Shown here in pieces: positions 23,971 to 32,443 of a stretch of DNA of 32,443 nucleotides. Position numbers and translations under genes: made by a program. The notes under the pieces are model-generated. The model saw only the letters and a program-made list of their open reading frames with translations, searched no databases and was not told where the DNA came from. The stretch covers positions 1 through 32,443 of the forward strand of contig JAGLOY010000103.1 of NCBI GenBank assembly GCA_023138735.1. Reading direction: 5' to 3'. This stretch comes from Candidatus Aegiribacteria sp. (GTDB lineage Bacteria; Fermentibacterota; Fermentibacteria; Fermentibacterales; JCC-6). Each line of letters opens with the position of its first letter. Position 1 is the stretch's first letter.

Positions 23971-24300
23971 TCACTCGTATATGCCCACCTCTGATCCAAT
24001 CATAACGTACTCTATCAACTCGAGTTTCTGAAGATCAGGATCCATCGACCAGCCTTCCTCAGTGGGGATGACAGTAATGACAACTGGAAGGCCGTACTGC
24101 GGAACCAGTTCACGTGCGAGGTCACCCACCAGGGCGAAGCGTTCCCCGGTCTCAAAATCCTCAAATACCACCGTTTCAGAACGTGTTCCGACTGCCATAA
24201 CCTGAGTCGATCCTGTATACTGAAGGTAGTCATCCTGAATATGCTGCGTTGTACCGCACGCAGCGAAAAGAACAATGAAAATCGTTAAGCAATATTTCAT
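23971..24300 (-). CDS. Small hypothetical lipoprotein
   Basis: 109 residues from ATG 24300, with AGGGAG overlapping the preceding gene's TAG; the frame is open to 24366, but that part lies in the M16 gene. Lipobox IVLFAAC puts the lipid cysteine at C15. The mature part is small, acidic and probably a single beta-rich domain (STQVMAVGTRSETVVFEDFE, TGERFALVGDLARELVPQYG, LPVVITVIPTEEGW). No family recognised. It lies 10 nt after the inactive M16 gene and 65 nt before the exporter, so it may be expressed with the peptidase pair. Confidence 0.72.
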   Translation of the reverse strand: MKYCLTIFIVLFAACGTTQHIQDDYLQYTGSTQVMAVGTRSETVVFEDFETGERFALVGDLARELVPQYGLPVVITVIPTEEGWSMDPDLQKLELIEYVMIGSEVGIYE

Positions 24301-24310
24301 AGTAATCTCC

Positions 24311-25615
24311 CTATTTAAGCGGCCAGGGCTGAAGCTGCTCAATCGGAACAACTGTTGTGTCAGCAATAATACCCCAACCGCCGAATACTACCCATCTATC
24401 CAGTACTGCGCTGAGGTCTGCGGATGATAATTCCGAAATATTATCGAACATCGTGTATGCGTTTCTCCAGTCTCCTGTGCAAATCTCGAAATTCCCCATC
24501 ATCCAGCACTGATTGTCCTTGCTGGTTGCCCTTAGGTTCTCAAGTGTTCTGCTCTTCTCTATCGTTCCCCTGAAAATATCTTCTTCAACCGGGTTATCGA
24601 TCACGCCTGAAAGTACTCCTGCCATAAGCGAGCATGCAAGCACAGGCTGCGGAGAGCTGACATACATGTAACCCCAATTTTCTCTATAATTAGTTGCGCC
24701 GGAAAAGGTTGCGTATGTTAAAGCGTTATCGGTTCTAAGCACCTGCCAGAGGAGATCGTTAACAACTGTCATGGCGGTGCGGAAGGGAATGAGATCCTCA
24801 TGGCCCTGGGGCGGAGCGTTGAATTTAACAACGGCATAGGCTGTAGGGACTTCTCTATGCTGAACAGCAATCGTATCTCTGTCTACCGTAAATGGTTCAA
24901 CCTGCAGGAACTCCTGTCCGCCTTCCGGAATCTCTCCGAAGGCCTGCTCAAGTATAGTACGCAACTCTTCTGGTTGTGTTGGTCCGGCATGCGTTATAAG
25001 CAGATTCCCGGAACGTATCCTGTCCTCAAGCATATTCGAGACATCTTCTGTGGTGAAACTGGAAACAGTCTCAACAGTGCCATCTGGAAGCCGTCTGTAC
25101 GTGTGTCCGGGCATGAAAGCGTCGTTAGCCACGAACCATATCCAGCTGTCAGGATCGTTGTACTTCTCCTGCAGGTCCTGAATTGTACTTGTACGTACCT
25201 GTTCAAATGCCTGCTCCTCAAGCTCAGGATTCAATAGAGAGTTCCCGAATGCGGCAAGGAGGATCGGCAGGTCCTCTCTTATACATCTGAGGTGATACCT
25301 GCTGTAATCGTAGTTAAAACTGCTGGTCCATTCAGCCTGTGTTCTATCCATCAGTTCCCGCCATTGCAGCCCTGGAAAATCCTCTGAACCCATCATGGCA
25401 CATTCAAGCGAAAATCTTTCAAGACCCTGCGTTTCTTCCGTCAAAGCGCTGGATCCGCCGATTATGAAAAAAGAAACACCCTCAATATCGTTATTGTCAA
25501 TGGTTCTGGTTATGACAGGGATGCCGTTGGATAAAGTGAACTCCTCGACGTTCTCGGGAACCGACGCATACAGTGAGCCAAGCAGAACAGCAATCACTAG
25601 ATAAATATTCTTCAT
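24311..25615 (-). CDS. M16 peptidase-like protein, inactive partner subunit
   Basis: 434 residues from ATG 25615, sharing a base with the upstream TAA (TAATG). A signal peptide is present (MKNIYLVIAVLLGSLYAS). The M16 N-terminal fold is recognisable (FTLSNGIPVITRTIDNNDIE, IGGSSALTEE). Where the zinc motif HxxEH should be, GLERFSLECAMMGS reads R67-F-S-L-E71, so no zinc site exists. Many bacterial M16B enzymes work as a heterodimer of one zinc-bearing and one zinc-less subunit, like mitochondrial processing peptidase. The zinc-bearing partner is directly upstream. Likely periplasmic. Confidence 0.88.
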   Translation of the reverse strand: MKNIYLVIAVLLGSLYASVPENVEEFTLSNGIPVITRTIDNNDIEGVSFFIIGGSSALTEETQGLERFSLECAMMGSEDFPGLQWRELMDRTQAEWTSSFNYDYSRYHLRCIREDLPILLAAFGNSLLNPELEEQAFEQVRTSTIQDLQEKYNDPDSWIWFVANDAFMPGHTYRRLPDGTVETVSSFTTEDVSNMLEDRIRSGNLLITHAGPTQPEELRTILEQAFGEIPEGGQEFLQVEPFTVDRDTIAVQHREVPTAYAVVKFNAPPQGHEDLIPFRTAMTVVNDLLWQVLRTDNALTYATFSGATNYRENWGYMYVSSPQPVLACSLMAGVLSGVIDNPVEEDIFRGTIEKSRTLENLRATSKDNQCWMMGNFEICTGDWRNAYTMFDNISELSSADLSAVLDRWVVFGGWGIIADTTVVPIEQLQPWPLK

Positions 25616-26928
25616 TACCGGTTCTCCTCTCCATCAAGAGGCATCAGCACAAAAGCGGCGCGGGGTTTGTTAACTATCCAGGTTTCGAGAAACTCGCTGA
25701 TATCCTCCGGTTCTACAACATCAAGACTGTCCTGGTAGGTAACGTAATAATCCAGGCTGCCCGCAACTACCCACCAGAAGGGCATGGATTCCACGGCAAC
25801 ATCTCTTGAAGTTTCCTCTGCCAGAATCCTGTGACGGTAAAGATCCTCCTTCGCCAGCAGAATGCCCTCTTCATCGTAATAATCGGGAGACTGAAGCTGC
25901 TGAATTTCCTCAAGAAGAAGGGCCAGCGCTTCCTCAGCTCTGTCCGGAGGTACCATTCCAGCAAAAGTTATCGAAGGTGAAAAGCGCTGCGTATAGTACG
26001 AACCATATATATTGATGAAGGGTCCGTTTGTAACCAGGTCAGTATAGAATTCCCTGCTCATGAGGGAAAGGTACGAACCCCATACGTCTGCCGGATAACT
26101 GTCTCCGGGGTCCGTGGATATCGATGGACCTTCGTACACCACCGACACGTATCCCGCACCTGATGGGCTGTCCACAAAGACGGTAGTGTCTCTTTCTATT
26201 CTGATAAGCCCCGGAAGACTGTCGTAATTGCTCAAGCCTCCGTACTCCCAGCCCTCGAACTGCCTTTCCGCCAGTCTGAAAGCCTCTTCATAACCGATAT
26301 CCCCGGTAATTATCAGAGCTGAATTATCAGGAGTATAATAATGCTCCTGAAAAGCATGCATGGCTGGTGGGGCTGCAGCCTGGATAACTTCAGGGACACC
26401 GATGGGGCTTTGCCTCCAGGGGGCATCGGGGTAGATAACTTCTTCCATCGCAAGCCACAGATTATGAAAGGGATGTGTCAATCCCCTGTCGTACTCGTTC
26501 ATTATGACATCTCGCTCTCGCTCCATCTCAACATTGTTAAAGAGCGGGGAAGTAATGGCATCGAACATGAACTGCAATCCCTCTTCGAAATTATCGCTGC
26601 CGAGAGTTATGTGGTACCAGACCCTCTCAGTAGAGGTTGCACCATTCTGAATAATCCCAAGCTCTCCCATTCTGCGGTTATAGGCTGTCTGATCCGGCAG
26701 AGCTTCATTCCCCTTGAAGAACATATGTTCGTAAAAGTGTGCCAACCCGTTTGTTTCCGGAGTCTCACATGTTGCTCCAGTCTTCACAGCAATACAGATC
26801 GTTACAACAGGGGATGTATCATCCAGACTGACAATAACAGTCAAACCGTTTTCAAGCTGTCTCGTTTCAAAGTCAGCTGCAGAAACCACAAGAACAACTG
26901 GCATTAACAGTAAAATGAAGGCTTTCAT
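25615..26928 (-). CDS. M16 zinc peptidase, active subunit
   Basis: 437 residues from ATG 26928. Signal peptide MKAFILLLMPVVLVVSAA, then the M16 fold (RQLENGLTVIVSLDDTSPVV). Zinc motif H64-F-Y-E67-H68 in GLAHFYEHMFFKG, with the third ligand E145 in ERDVIMNEYDRGL, at the exact HxxEH-76-E spacing of the family. Predicted to cleave peptides or misfolded proteins in the periplasm as a heterodimer with the next gene, to which it is translationally coupled. The RBS (GCAGG) is weak. The 58-nt gap upstream holds a divergent promoter region that I cannot resolve into clear -35/-10 boxes. Confidence 0.93.
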   Translation of the reverse strand: MKAFILLLMPVVLVVSAADFETRQLENGLTVIVSLDDTSPVVTICIAVKTGATCETPETNGLAHFYEHMFFKGNEALPDQTAYNRRMGELGIIQNGATSTERVWYHITLGSDNFEEGLQFMFDAITSPLFNNVEMERERDVIMNEYDRGLTHPFHNLWLAMEEVIYPDAPWRQSPIGVPEVIQAAAPPAMHAFQEHYYTPDNSALIITGDIGYEEAFRLAERQFEGWEYGGLSNYDSLPGLIRIERDTTVFVDSPSGAGYVSVVYEGPSISTDPGDSYPADVWGSYLSLMSREFYTDLVTNGPFINIYGSYYTQRFSPSITFAGMVPPDRAEEALALLLEEIQQLQSPDYYDEEGILLAKEDLYRHRILAEETSRDVAVESMPFWWVVAGSLDYYVTYQDSLDVVEPEDISEFLETWIVNKPRAAFVLMPLDGEENR

Positions 26929-27034
26929 GACAACCTGCTTCCGGCAAAACCTCTAAATGAGCGTTGTTGATTATTCGATTAATTAAATGAATCTAATAAG
27001 ATTTTCTGAAGGTGTCCCGAAATTAACGCTGTGC

Positions 27035-27064
27035 TTTTCAAGCAGTATGAGAATGGTGCATAAT
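27035..27064 (+). promoter_or_regulatory. Candidate promoter giving a near-leaderless amidohydrolase mRNA
   Basis: TTTTCA (27035-27040), 18-nt spacer, CATAAT (27059-27064). The expected transcription start falls at about 27071, the ATG of the amidohydrolase, and no RBS precedes that ATG. The TTTTCA box is also used at 15659. Evidence is positional only. Confidence 0.35.
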
Positions 27065-27070
27065 ACTGCT

Positions 27071-28369
27071 ATGGAAAAAATACTTGATGTAGCTGGAATC
27101 ATCGATAGCGGGAAATTCATCCCTGGTGGGTTTTCCATTGAACTGAAGAACGGTTTGATTAAATCCATCACCAGGCAGAATCCCTCCGGAAAATGGAAAA
27201 ACTGTATCGCGGTGCCTGGTCTGATACAGTCACATATTCATCTGGGACAGACACTTTTTCGAGGTATGGCAGAAGAAAAAGCTCTTCTCCCCTGGCTTGA
27301 AAACAGGATCTGGCCCTACGAAGCCTCACATACACCCGACACGCTTGCAGTATCGGTGATTCAGTCTTTGAGGGAGTTATTCTCCTCAGGATGTACCGGA
27401 CTTCTCGATATGGGAGTACTAAGGCATTCAGAAGTTACGGTGGATATTCTCAGGAGGTCCGGTGCACGGGCTCTTATCGGGAATTCTCTTATGGATGTGG
27501 GGCCCGGCTGGATAACGGAGGAACTCTCCTGGTTGAAAGAGGAAGCCGAAAGGGTGTCAGATTCCTGTGGGGGCCTTGTTACTTACGCATATGTGCCCAG
27601 ATTCGCCCTTTCCTGCTCGGATGCTATCTGGGAGTGGATGGCTGAGATTCCAGAAGGAATCAAAAGGACAACACATGCTTCCGAATCTCAGGATGAGATC
27701 AGTCATCCGACCATCCAGGATAGTCGGGGTAACATACATTTTCTCCAGAGCAAGGGATTCACCGGTCCGGATACTCTGCTTGCTCACTGCATACATCTGC
27801 AGGAGGGAGAATTGAAAATACTGCAGGAATCCGGAACAACTGCGGTACACTGTCCGTGGGCCAATCTCAGGCTCGGGAGCGGTATTGCAGATATTCCTGC
27901 CATGAAGTCCTCAAACATCAGCGTAACAGTTGCAAGCGATGGAGCTGCATGTAACAACAGGCTTGACCTGGCAGGCGACCTGCGTCTTGCAATGAGCCTT
28001 GCGTCGATTAAGCAATCACCTGGCGCCATAAGCTCAGAGTTCTGGTTCAACAGTGCATCGCGATTGGCTGCTCTGGCACTCGGATGGAAGAATACGGGAA
28101 GAATAACCGAGAATTACTCAGCGGATATTTCTCTCATCGAACCCTCCAATCAGGAATGGGAGGAACTTGAACTGGCAGAAGACAAGGTGAGATACATACT
28201 TGAGCTTCCATGGCCGGAGCGAATCCTACTAACAATCGCGGCAGGCAGAACCGTATATCTGAACGGGGAATTTCCGACATTACCGTCGCTTCCCGTGAAG
28301 GTCAGTCAGGCAAGGCAGCTGATTCTGGATAGAGCCAGCCAAATCCCGGGAAATCCACTTTCCAAGTGA
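27071..28369 (+). CDS. Amidohydrolase of the chlorohydrolase/SsnA/MTA-SAH deaminase group
   Basis: ATG 27071 gives 432 residues and a family-like N-terminus (MEKILDVAGIIDSGKFIPGG); starts back to 26987 exist but lack both an RBS and similarity. Metal and catalytic residues of the TIM-barrel family: HxH in QSHIHLGQTLFRG (H55, H57), H and E in TTHASESQDE, H in LLAHCIHL, and D in VASDGAACNN. Such enzymes deaminate adenosine derivatives, guanine or triazines through a single metal. Which substrate is used cannot be decided. The stop overlaps the priA start (GTGA), so the two are translationally coupled. Confidence 0.85.
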   Translation: MEKILDVAGIIDSGKFIPGGFSIELKNGLIKSITRQNPSGKWKNCIAVPGLIQSHIHLGQTLFRGMAEEKALLPWLENRIWPYEASHTPDTLAVSVIQSLRELFSSGCTGLLDMGVLRHSEVTVDILRRSGARALIGNSLMDVGPGWITEELSWLKEEAERVSDSCGGLVTYAYVPRFALSCSDAIWEWMAEIPEGIKRTTHASESQDEISHPTIQDSRGNIHFLQSKGFTGPDTLLAHCIHLQEGELKILQESGTTAVHCPWANLRLGSGIADIPAMKSSNISVTVASDGAACNNRLDLAGDLRLAMSLASIKQSPGAISSEFWFNSASRLAALALGWKNTGRITENYSADISLIEPSNQEWEELELAEDKVRYILELPWPERILLTIAAGRTVYLNGEFPTLPSLPVKVSQARQLILDRASQIPGNPLSK

Positions 28370-30774
28370 CAAGAGAAAAAAATATCAAACTGATTGAAGT
28401 CGTAGTCAACAGGCCGCTCTGGCAGTCCTTCACATACTCAATACCTGCAAGACTGGCAGGCGGTAATCTTGCAGGATGCAGAGTAGCGGTACCGTTCGGG
28501 ACTGGCAGGCTCATCGGTTACGTATGGGGATTCACTACCGGAGATCGGGCGACAACACTGGAAGTAAAAGATGTTCTGGACAGGCTTGATGCCAATCCTC
28601 TACTTCCTCAATCCATCCTGAAACTCGTAAGATGGGCAGCTGATTATTATCAGGCACCCCCTGGAATGATGATGGCGGCCGCTCACTCTCCTGGAATCTC
28701 GGGTAAAGCGGAAAGGGTGGTATCCCTGACCGGGAAGATCGATCCTGAACATCCATTGTGCAGCCTTCTTCCAACCCGCAGGAGTGTTTCCGTGAAGCTT
28801 CTGGGGGACAGTATGAACAGTGATTATCCCTTGGAGAAGGAGTTATCTGAACTCGAGAAGATGGGAATTCTAAGGACGATATGGAAGCCTGTCTCCGGTC
28901 CGCAGCCGGTCATGGAAAGGATTATTGAAGCTGCTGCCACGGATTCAACGCTAACCAGGAGAGCTGAAGCCATGAAACGTACAGCTCCCCGTCAGGCTGA
29001 AATCCTTCTTTACATGGCTACCTCCGAAGGTCCGGTTACAAGCAGGCATTTAACAAGAGCTGCAGGCGCTGCAGCATCTTCCCTTAAAGGTCTTATAAAA
29101 AAGGGACTTCTGAAGGAATCATATCGAAGACGGTACAGGGAATCTCTTTTAAGATCGGACATTGAGGTGGAAAAGGACATTCCTGTACTTTCCGAACCTC
29201 AGGAACATGCCCTCAAAGCAGTAATTGATAGCCTCGATCGTACCGAGGTGTTCCTAATGCACGGTGTTACGGGAAGCGGTAAAACTGAAGTTTATCTCAG
29301 AGCAATATCCGAAGTTATTTCCAGGGGTCGAACAGCCCTCGTTCTGGTTCCTGAAATTTCCCTCACTCCCCTGACAGTTTCCCGTTTCAGCAGAAGGTTT
29401 CCGGGACTTGTAACCGTTCTCCACAGCGGAATGACCGGTGGTGAACGACTGGACAGCTGGAATCTGGCAAAACTTGGGGAACGAAGAATTGTTATAGGTC
29501 CCAGAAGCGCTGTCTTCGCACCGCTCCCCGACCTGGGAATTATCGTTGTGGATGAGGAACATGACGGCAGCTATAAGCAGAACGAACTGCCGAGATACAA
29601 TTCAAGGGATGTAGCGGTCGTAAGAGGAACAATGGAAGGAATCCCAGTTATTCTGGGCTCCGCCAGCCCTTCAATGGAATCCTACGGAAACGCTGTGAAC
29701 GGGAGATATCACCTTCTTGAACTTGACAGCAGGATAGATGGTATACCGATGCCTTCAACAATCCTGGTTGAAGAAGGGAGCATGCATCACCCTTTAATTT
29801 CGGATGAACTGCTCAGTGGTATAGGGCGTAGAACCGCAAATGGAGAACAGAGCATAATACTCATAAACCGGAGGGGTTTCTCACCAACTCAGATGTGCAG
29901 AAACTGCGGACACCGCGAGCAATGCCCGAACTGCGGAGTTACTCTTACTTATCACAGGAAAGGGCAGGTTCTGCGGTGCCATTACTGTAATCACTGGAAA
30001 GCTGCAATGGTCAGATGCCCCCAATGCGGGTTCGATGAGTTCTCTCATATGGGGCCGGGCATACAGAAAGTCGCGGAGTACCTGAGAAAACTGCTGCCCG
30101 AAACCAGGGTGATCCGGATGGATGCCGACACGACCAGGGGCAAGGATGCACACTGGGATATACTTAGCAGGTTCGCGCAGGGAAAGGGTGATGTGCTTCT
30201 GGGTACACAAATGGTTGCAAAGGGTCATGATTTTCCAGGCGTTACGCTTGTTGGAGTTATTGCAGCTGACATGGGTCTGGCGTTCCCGGATTTCAGGGCA
30301 GCAGAAAGGACTTTTCAGCTGATTCTCCAGGTTGCCGGCAGAGCCGGTAGAGGCAGGTTGCCAGGGGAAGTTATCATTCAGACGAAGGATCCAAACAGCC
30401 CTGTGATAAAAGCAGCGGCAACCCATGATTTTGCGGATTTCTGGAAAAGGGAAAGCAGAGTACGGGAAATGTTCGGCTATCCTCCCTTCGGTTATCTCGT
30501 GAGATTCGTCTGGAGCGGGTTCGATAAACGCAGGGTTCACAAAGCGGCATGCACCTCTGTAAAAGGTATCGGCCAGGCTGATACTTCTATATCGGACGTA
30601 CTTGAAGCGGCATTCCCGCGAATCAACAGAAGATGGAGATGGAGTGTTATAGCTAAATCACCCTCAAGGAAGAGTCTTGCCCGGATTTCGCGAGAGGTAA
30701 GGAAGCAGTTCGATAAAGTCCCCCATAAAGGTGTCCGCCTTGAGATCGATGTAGACCCATACCACCTCCTTTAG
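28366..30774 (+). CDS. priA: Primosomal protein N' (replication restart helicase PriA)
   Basis: 802 residues from GTG 28366, overlapping the upstream TGA. The N-terminal 3'-DNA-binding domain is present (VNRPLWQSFTYSIPARLAGG, GCRVAVPFGTGRLIGYVWGF). The helicase core has Walker A GVTGSGKTEVY (K306), DEEH box VVDEEHDGSYKQ (D396-H399), HSGMTGGERLDSW and LGSASPSMES. The zinc-binding insert begins at C511 (CRNCGHREQCPNCG, then CHYC and CPQCG). Motifs V/VI are GTQMVAKGHDFPGV and LQVAGRAGRG. Length is slightly above E. coli PriA (732). It reloads the replicative helicase at stalled forks. Its coupling to an amidohydrolase is unusual but probably a matter of gene packing. Confidence 0.97.
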   Translation: MTREKNIKLIEVVVNRPLWQSFTYSIPARLAGGNLAGCRVAVPFGTGRLIGYVWGFTTGDRATTLEVKDVLDRLDANPLLPQSILKLVRWAADYYQAPPGMMMAAAHSPGISGKAERVVSLTGKIDPEHPLCSLLPTRRSVSVKLLGDSMNSDYPLEKELSELEKMGILRTIWKPVSGPQPVMERIIEAAATDSTLTRRAEAMKRTAPRQAEILLYMATSEGPVTSRHLTRAAGAAASSLKGLIKKGLLKESYRRRYRESLLRSDIEVEKDIPVLSEPQEHALKAVIDSLDRTEVFLMHGVTGSGKTEVYLRAISEVISRGRTALVLVPEISLTPLTVSRFSRRFPGLVTVLHSGMTGGERLDSWNLAKLGERRIVIGPRSAVFAPLPDLGIIVVDEEHDGSYKQNELPRYNSRDVAVVRGTMEGIPVILGSASPSMESYGNAVNGRYHLLELDSRIDGIPMPSTILVEEGSMHHPLISDELLSGIGRRTANGEQSIILINRRGFSPTQMCRNCGHREQCPNCGVTLTYHRKGQVLRCHYCNHWKAAMVRCPQCGFDEFSHMGPGIQKVAEYLRKLLPETRVIRMDADTTRGKDAHWDILSRFAQGKGDVLLGTQMVAKGHDFPGVTLVGVIAADMGLAFPDFRAAERTFQLILQVAGRAGRGRLPGEVIIQTKDPNSPVIKAAATHDFADFWKRESRVREMFGYPPFGYLVRFVWSGFDKRRVHKAACTSVKGIGQADTSISDVLEAAFPRINRRWRWSVIAKSPSRKSLARISREVRKQFDKVPHKGVRLEIDVDPYHLL

Positions 30775-30973
30775 CCTGAATTCGGCCATAGAATCTTAAT
30801 CCGAAACCCTTTCCGAACCGGACCATCACTTCATCTGGAGTCCTGCAAACTGCGGCCCGCTCTGAGCAGTTGCTATTGGATCCGTATATTAATAAAATAA
30901 TATTTGTCTGAAGTTGTGCACATTACTTTCGGGGGGTTCTGAATGAAGCAAATAGACAGCACCAACGGATCGG

Positions 30974-32110
30974 ATGCAGAGACTGGAGGGGCTTGGAACA
31001 ATTGCCGGCGGCATTGCGCATGATTTCAACAACCTTCTGACAGGCATCTTTACCAATATAGAAATGGCGAAGCTGGATCTGACTGAGAACTCTTCGTCCA
31101 GTTCATATCTCAAGGATGCCTGCGACGCCATCCATTCTGCAAGGCAGCTGACTGGACAGCTCCTCACCTTTGCAAAGGGGAGCGCTCCAGTGCTGGATAC
31201 GGTTGAGACATCAGTGCTTGTTCGGGATACAGTGGATTTCAACCTTCACGGCAGCAATATCATACCGGAGTTCATACTGCAGGACGGTCTGTGGCCTATC
31301 AAAGCGGACAAGGGACAGATCGGGCAGGTGCTGGCGAACCTGATCATCAACGCAAAACAGGTCATGCCGTGTGGCGGAACACTTCATATTGAAGGCAGGA
31401 ACGTACTCGGGGAAGAATCAATTGACTCCCCTGACCCGGCTGCCCGGTACGTTTGTCTTACTATCCGTGACGAGGGAACCGGAATTCCATCTAAGATTAT
31501 CGAGCATATATTCGATCCGTATTTCAGCACCAAGGATGCTGGACCCGGCCTGGGGCTGGCAATCGCACACAGCATCGTTGAACAGCATAGCGGCAGTATC
31601 AGTGTTAGTTCATTGCCCAATGTCAGTGCCACGTTCACCATCATCCTGCCAGCGATCCCCCTGTCCGAGTTAGAGGGGGTTGAAAAAACTTCCCGGAAAA
31701 ATACCGCTTCGAAAGATGTGCCCTCGCTGCATGTTCTACTGATGGATGATGAAGAGATCCTCAGAAAAGTAGGAAAGCAAATGATTGAGCATCTGGGCCA
31801 TACTGTCGATACAGCTGCTGACGGTGATGAAGCGCTTCACAAATACAAAGCGGCTATGGAAAGCGGCAAACCCTTTGACCTTGTGGTCATGGACCTGACC
31901 ATTCGCGGCGGCAAGGGCGGGGAGGCCACCATCAGCGAGCTGTTGGAAATCGACTCCCTGGCCAGGGTTATCGTCTCCAGCGGTTTCACCTCCGGTCCGG
32001 TCATGGCTGACTACAGCTCCTACGGTTTTTCCGGAAAACTAGCCAAGCCATTCATGATGAAGGACCTGAAACAGGAAATCAACCGTATAATGGAGAAGAA
32101 ATTCAACTAA
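30974..32110 (+). CDS. Hybrid histidine kinase (HisKA-HATPase-REC) without a sensor region
   Basis: 378 residues from ATG 30974. HisKA begins immediately: MQRLEGLGTIAGGIAHDFNN with phospho-acceptor H16. HATPase follows with N-box QVLANLIINAKQVM, G1 RDEGTGIPSKIIEHIFDPYF and G2 GPGLGLAIAHSIV. A REC domain has acidic pair D258/D259, phospho-acceptor D307 in VVMDLTIRGG and K358 in KLAKPF. In the usual PAS-linked family the LEGLGTIAGGIAHDFNN block follows hundreds of residues of PAS/GAF sensor; none is encoded here. An ATG at 30943 behind GGGGGG is in another frame (31 nt offset) and stops at about 31023, so a frameshift near a CGGATCGGAT repeat (30968-30976) may have cut off a short N-terminus. 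RBS for 30974 is weak. Confidence 0.85.
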   Translation: MQRLEGLGTIAGGIAHDFNNLLTGIFTNIEMAKLDLTENSSSSSYLKDACDAIHSARQLTGQLLTFAKGSAPVLDTVETSVLVRDTVDFNLHGSNIIPEFILQDGLWPIKADKGQIGQVLANLIINAKQVMPCGGTLHIEGRNVLGEESIDSPDPAARYVCLTIRDEGTGIPSKIIEHIFDPYFSTKDAGPGLGLAIAHSIVEQHSGSISVSSLPNVSATFTIILPAIPLSELEGVEKTSRKNTASKDVPSLHVLLMDDEEILRKVGKQMIEHLGHTVDTAADGDEALHKYKAAMESGKPFDLVVMDLTIRGGKGGEATISELLEIDSLARVIVSSGFTSGPVMADYSSYGFSGKLAKPFMMKDLKQEINRIMEKKFN

Positions 32111-32206
32111 GCGGATTCTCCTTCGAGAAGCCGGATGCATGAGAATCAGATATGAAGAATTTCCAGACAGCTGATCTCAGTTTGTGAAAACAACTATACT
32201 TTGGAA

Positions 32207-32443
32207 CTATATAAAATCTGACAAGTACATAATCGAGTTGAATAATACTGCATTCGGCTTGTGGCCTGCTATAGTCTCTGCCTGTTCGATCAAAGTCCTG
32301 GCCTGAAAACCAAGGTCCCTTGTCTCATTCCTGTCTTCGCTGTATTCAGCTTTCCTCACAAGGAACTTTGCCCGTCCTGCAAGAACCCCTATCTGCGCCG
32401 CATCATCAAGCATCATATCCGATGCCCCTGCGAGAAGCGCCCC
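32207..32443 (-). CDS. Hypothetical protein, 5' end beyond window
   Basis: The frame is open from base 32443 to the TGA/TAG-type stop at 32207 and gives the last 78 residues. They look helical and mixed-charge (GVLAGRAKFLVRKAEYSEDR, FQARTLIEQAETIAGHKPNA), with small-residue-rich start ALLAGASDMM. No family recognised. It converges with the histidine kinase; the 96-nt gap holds an imperfect inverted repeat only. Confidence 0.5.
   Translation of the reverse strand, partial: GALLAGASDMMLDDAAQIGVLAGRAKFLVRKAEYSEDRNETRDLGFQARTLIEQAETIAGHKPNAVLFNSIMYLSDFI

Noticed and set aside
23952-23972. Inverted repeat GATCAT / ATGATC between lipoprotein and exporter genes
   Set aside because: Six-bp stem without a T tract; it overlaps the lipoprotein stop codon and is likely chance.
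29881-30540. Minus-strand frame of 219 codons within priA
   Set aside because: It mirrors the PriA zinc and helicase motifs on the other strand and has no coding features of its own.
32114-32147. Inverted repeat GATTCTC / GAGAATC after the histidine kinase as terminator
   Set aside because: The loop is about 20 nt, the stem is AT-rich and no T tract follows; not enough support.
1-32443. CRISPR arrays, tRNA or rRNA genes, insertion sequences
   Set aside because: No regularly spaced repeats, cloverleaf-like segments, rRNA motifs or transposase-like frames were seen on either strand by reading; no search tool was used.

Overview
The window is a gene-dense stretch of bacterial chromosome of moderate GC. 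It encodes many Sec-exported lipoproteins, has clear AGGAGG-type ribosome binding sites, and several genes start with TTG or GTG. The split P-protein glycine cleavage operon (gcvT-gcvH-gcvPA-gcvPB), the DUF6754/MutL-like module, the M16 peptidase pair and the secreted proteins of unknown family fit a didermic, anaerobic member of an uncultured phylum near the FCB group (for example Fermentibacterota/Aegiribacteria-like). That placement is inference from gene content; no rRNA or other phylogenetic marker was examined.

Layout. (1) 1-9035, minus strand: one apparent polycistron running gcvT, gcvH, gcvPA, gcvPB, a small two-TM protein, a small basic-tailed protein, a GlmL/MutL-like ASKHA ATPase, a barrel-sandwich + KOW-like protein, and a DUF6754 membrane protein cut by the window edge. 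A perfect 16-bp palindrome lies just upstream of gcvT, and a strong hairpin separates the last two genes. (2) 9162-10887, plus strand: an unknown protein, a PpnP-type nucleoside phosphorylase and a secreted protein. (3) 10895-14526: a small accessory/defence-like island. It holds a Cro-type regulator with a frameshifted membrane partner, a DUF4238 5' fragment, an OLD-like ATPase/TOPRIM 3' fragment, and an XRE-ImmA/IrrE + PIN pair that looks like a toxin-antitoxin module. (4) 14629-17082: a lipoprotein made of three four-cysteine repeats, and two tandemly duplicated lipoproteins with duplicated promoters. (5) 17093-19625: a tightly coupled operon of an isochorismatase-like hydrolase, a TrxR-fold flavoprotein without the redox CxxC, and an RlmN-like radical SAM protein without the first methyl-transfer cysteine. 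It overlaps a convergent DUF1566 lipoprotein by 164 nt. (6) 19462-26928, minus strand: a probable M16 peptidase pair, a lipoprotein and a heterodimeric ABC exporter. (7) 27071-32110, plus strand: an amidohydrolase/deaminase, PriA, and a hybrid histidine kinase without a sensor region, followed by the 3' end of a minus-strand unknown gene.

How parts work together. The gcv genes supply the P, H and T proteins of glycine cleavage/synthesis; the L protein is not in the window. The downstream MutL-like/KOW/DUF6754 genes sit in the same transcriptional direction with overlaps or short gaps. No glutamate mutase (glmE/glmS) is present, so the ATPase probably has another client. This module and the 17093-19625 redox/radical-SAM operon are the best candidates for undescribed biology here. 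The defence-like island is partly decayed, and only the XRE-ImmA/PIN pair looks intact.
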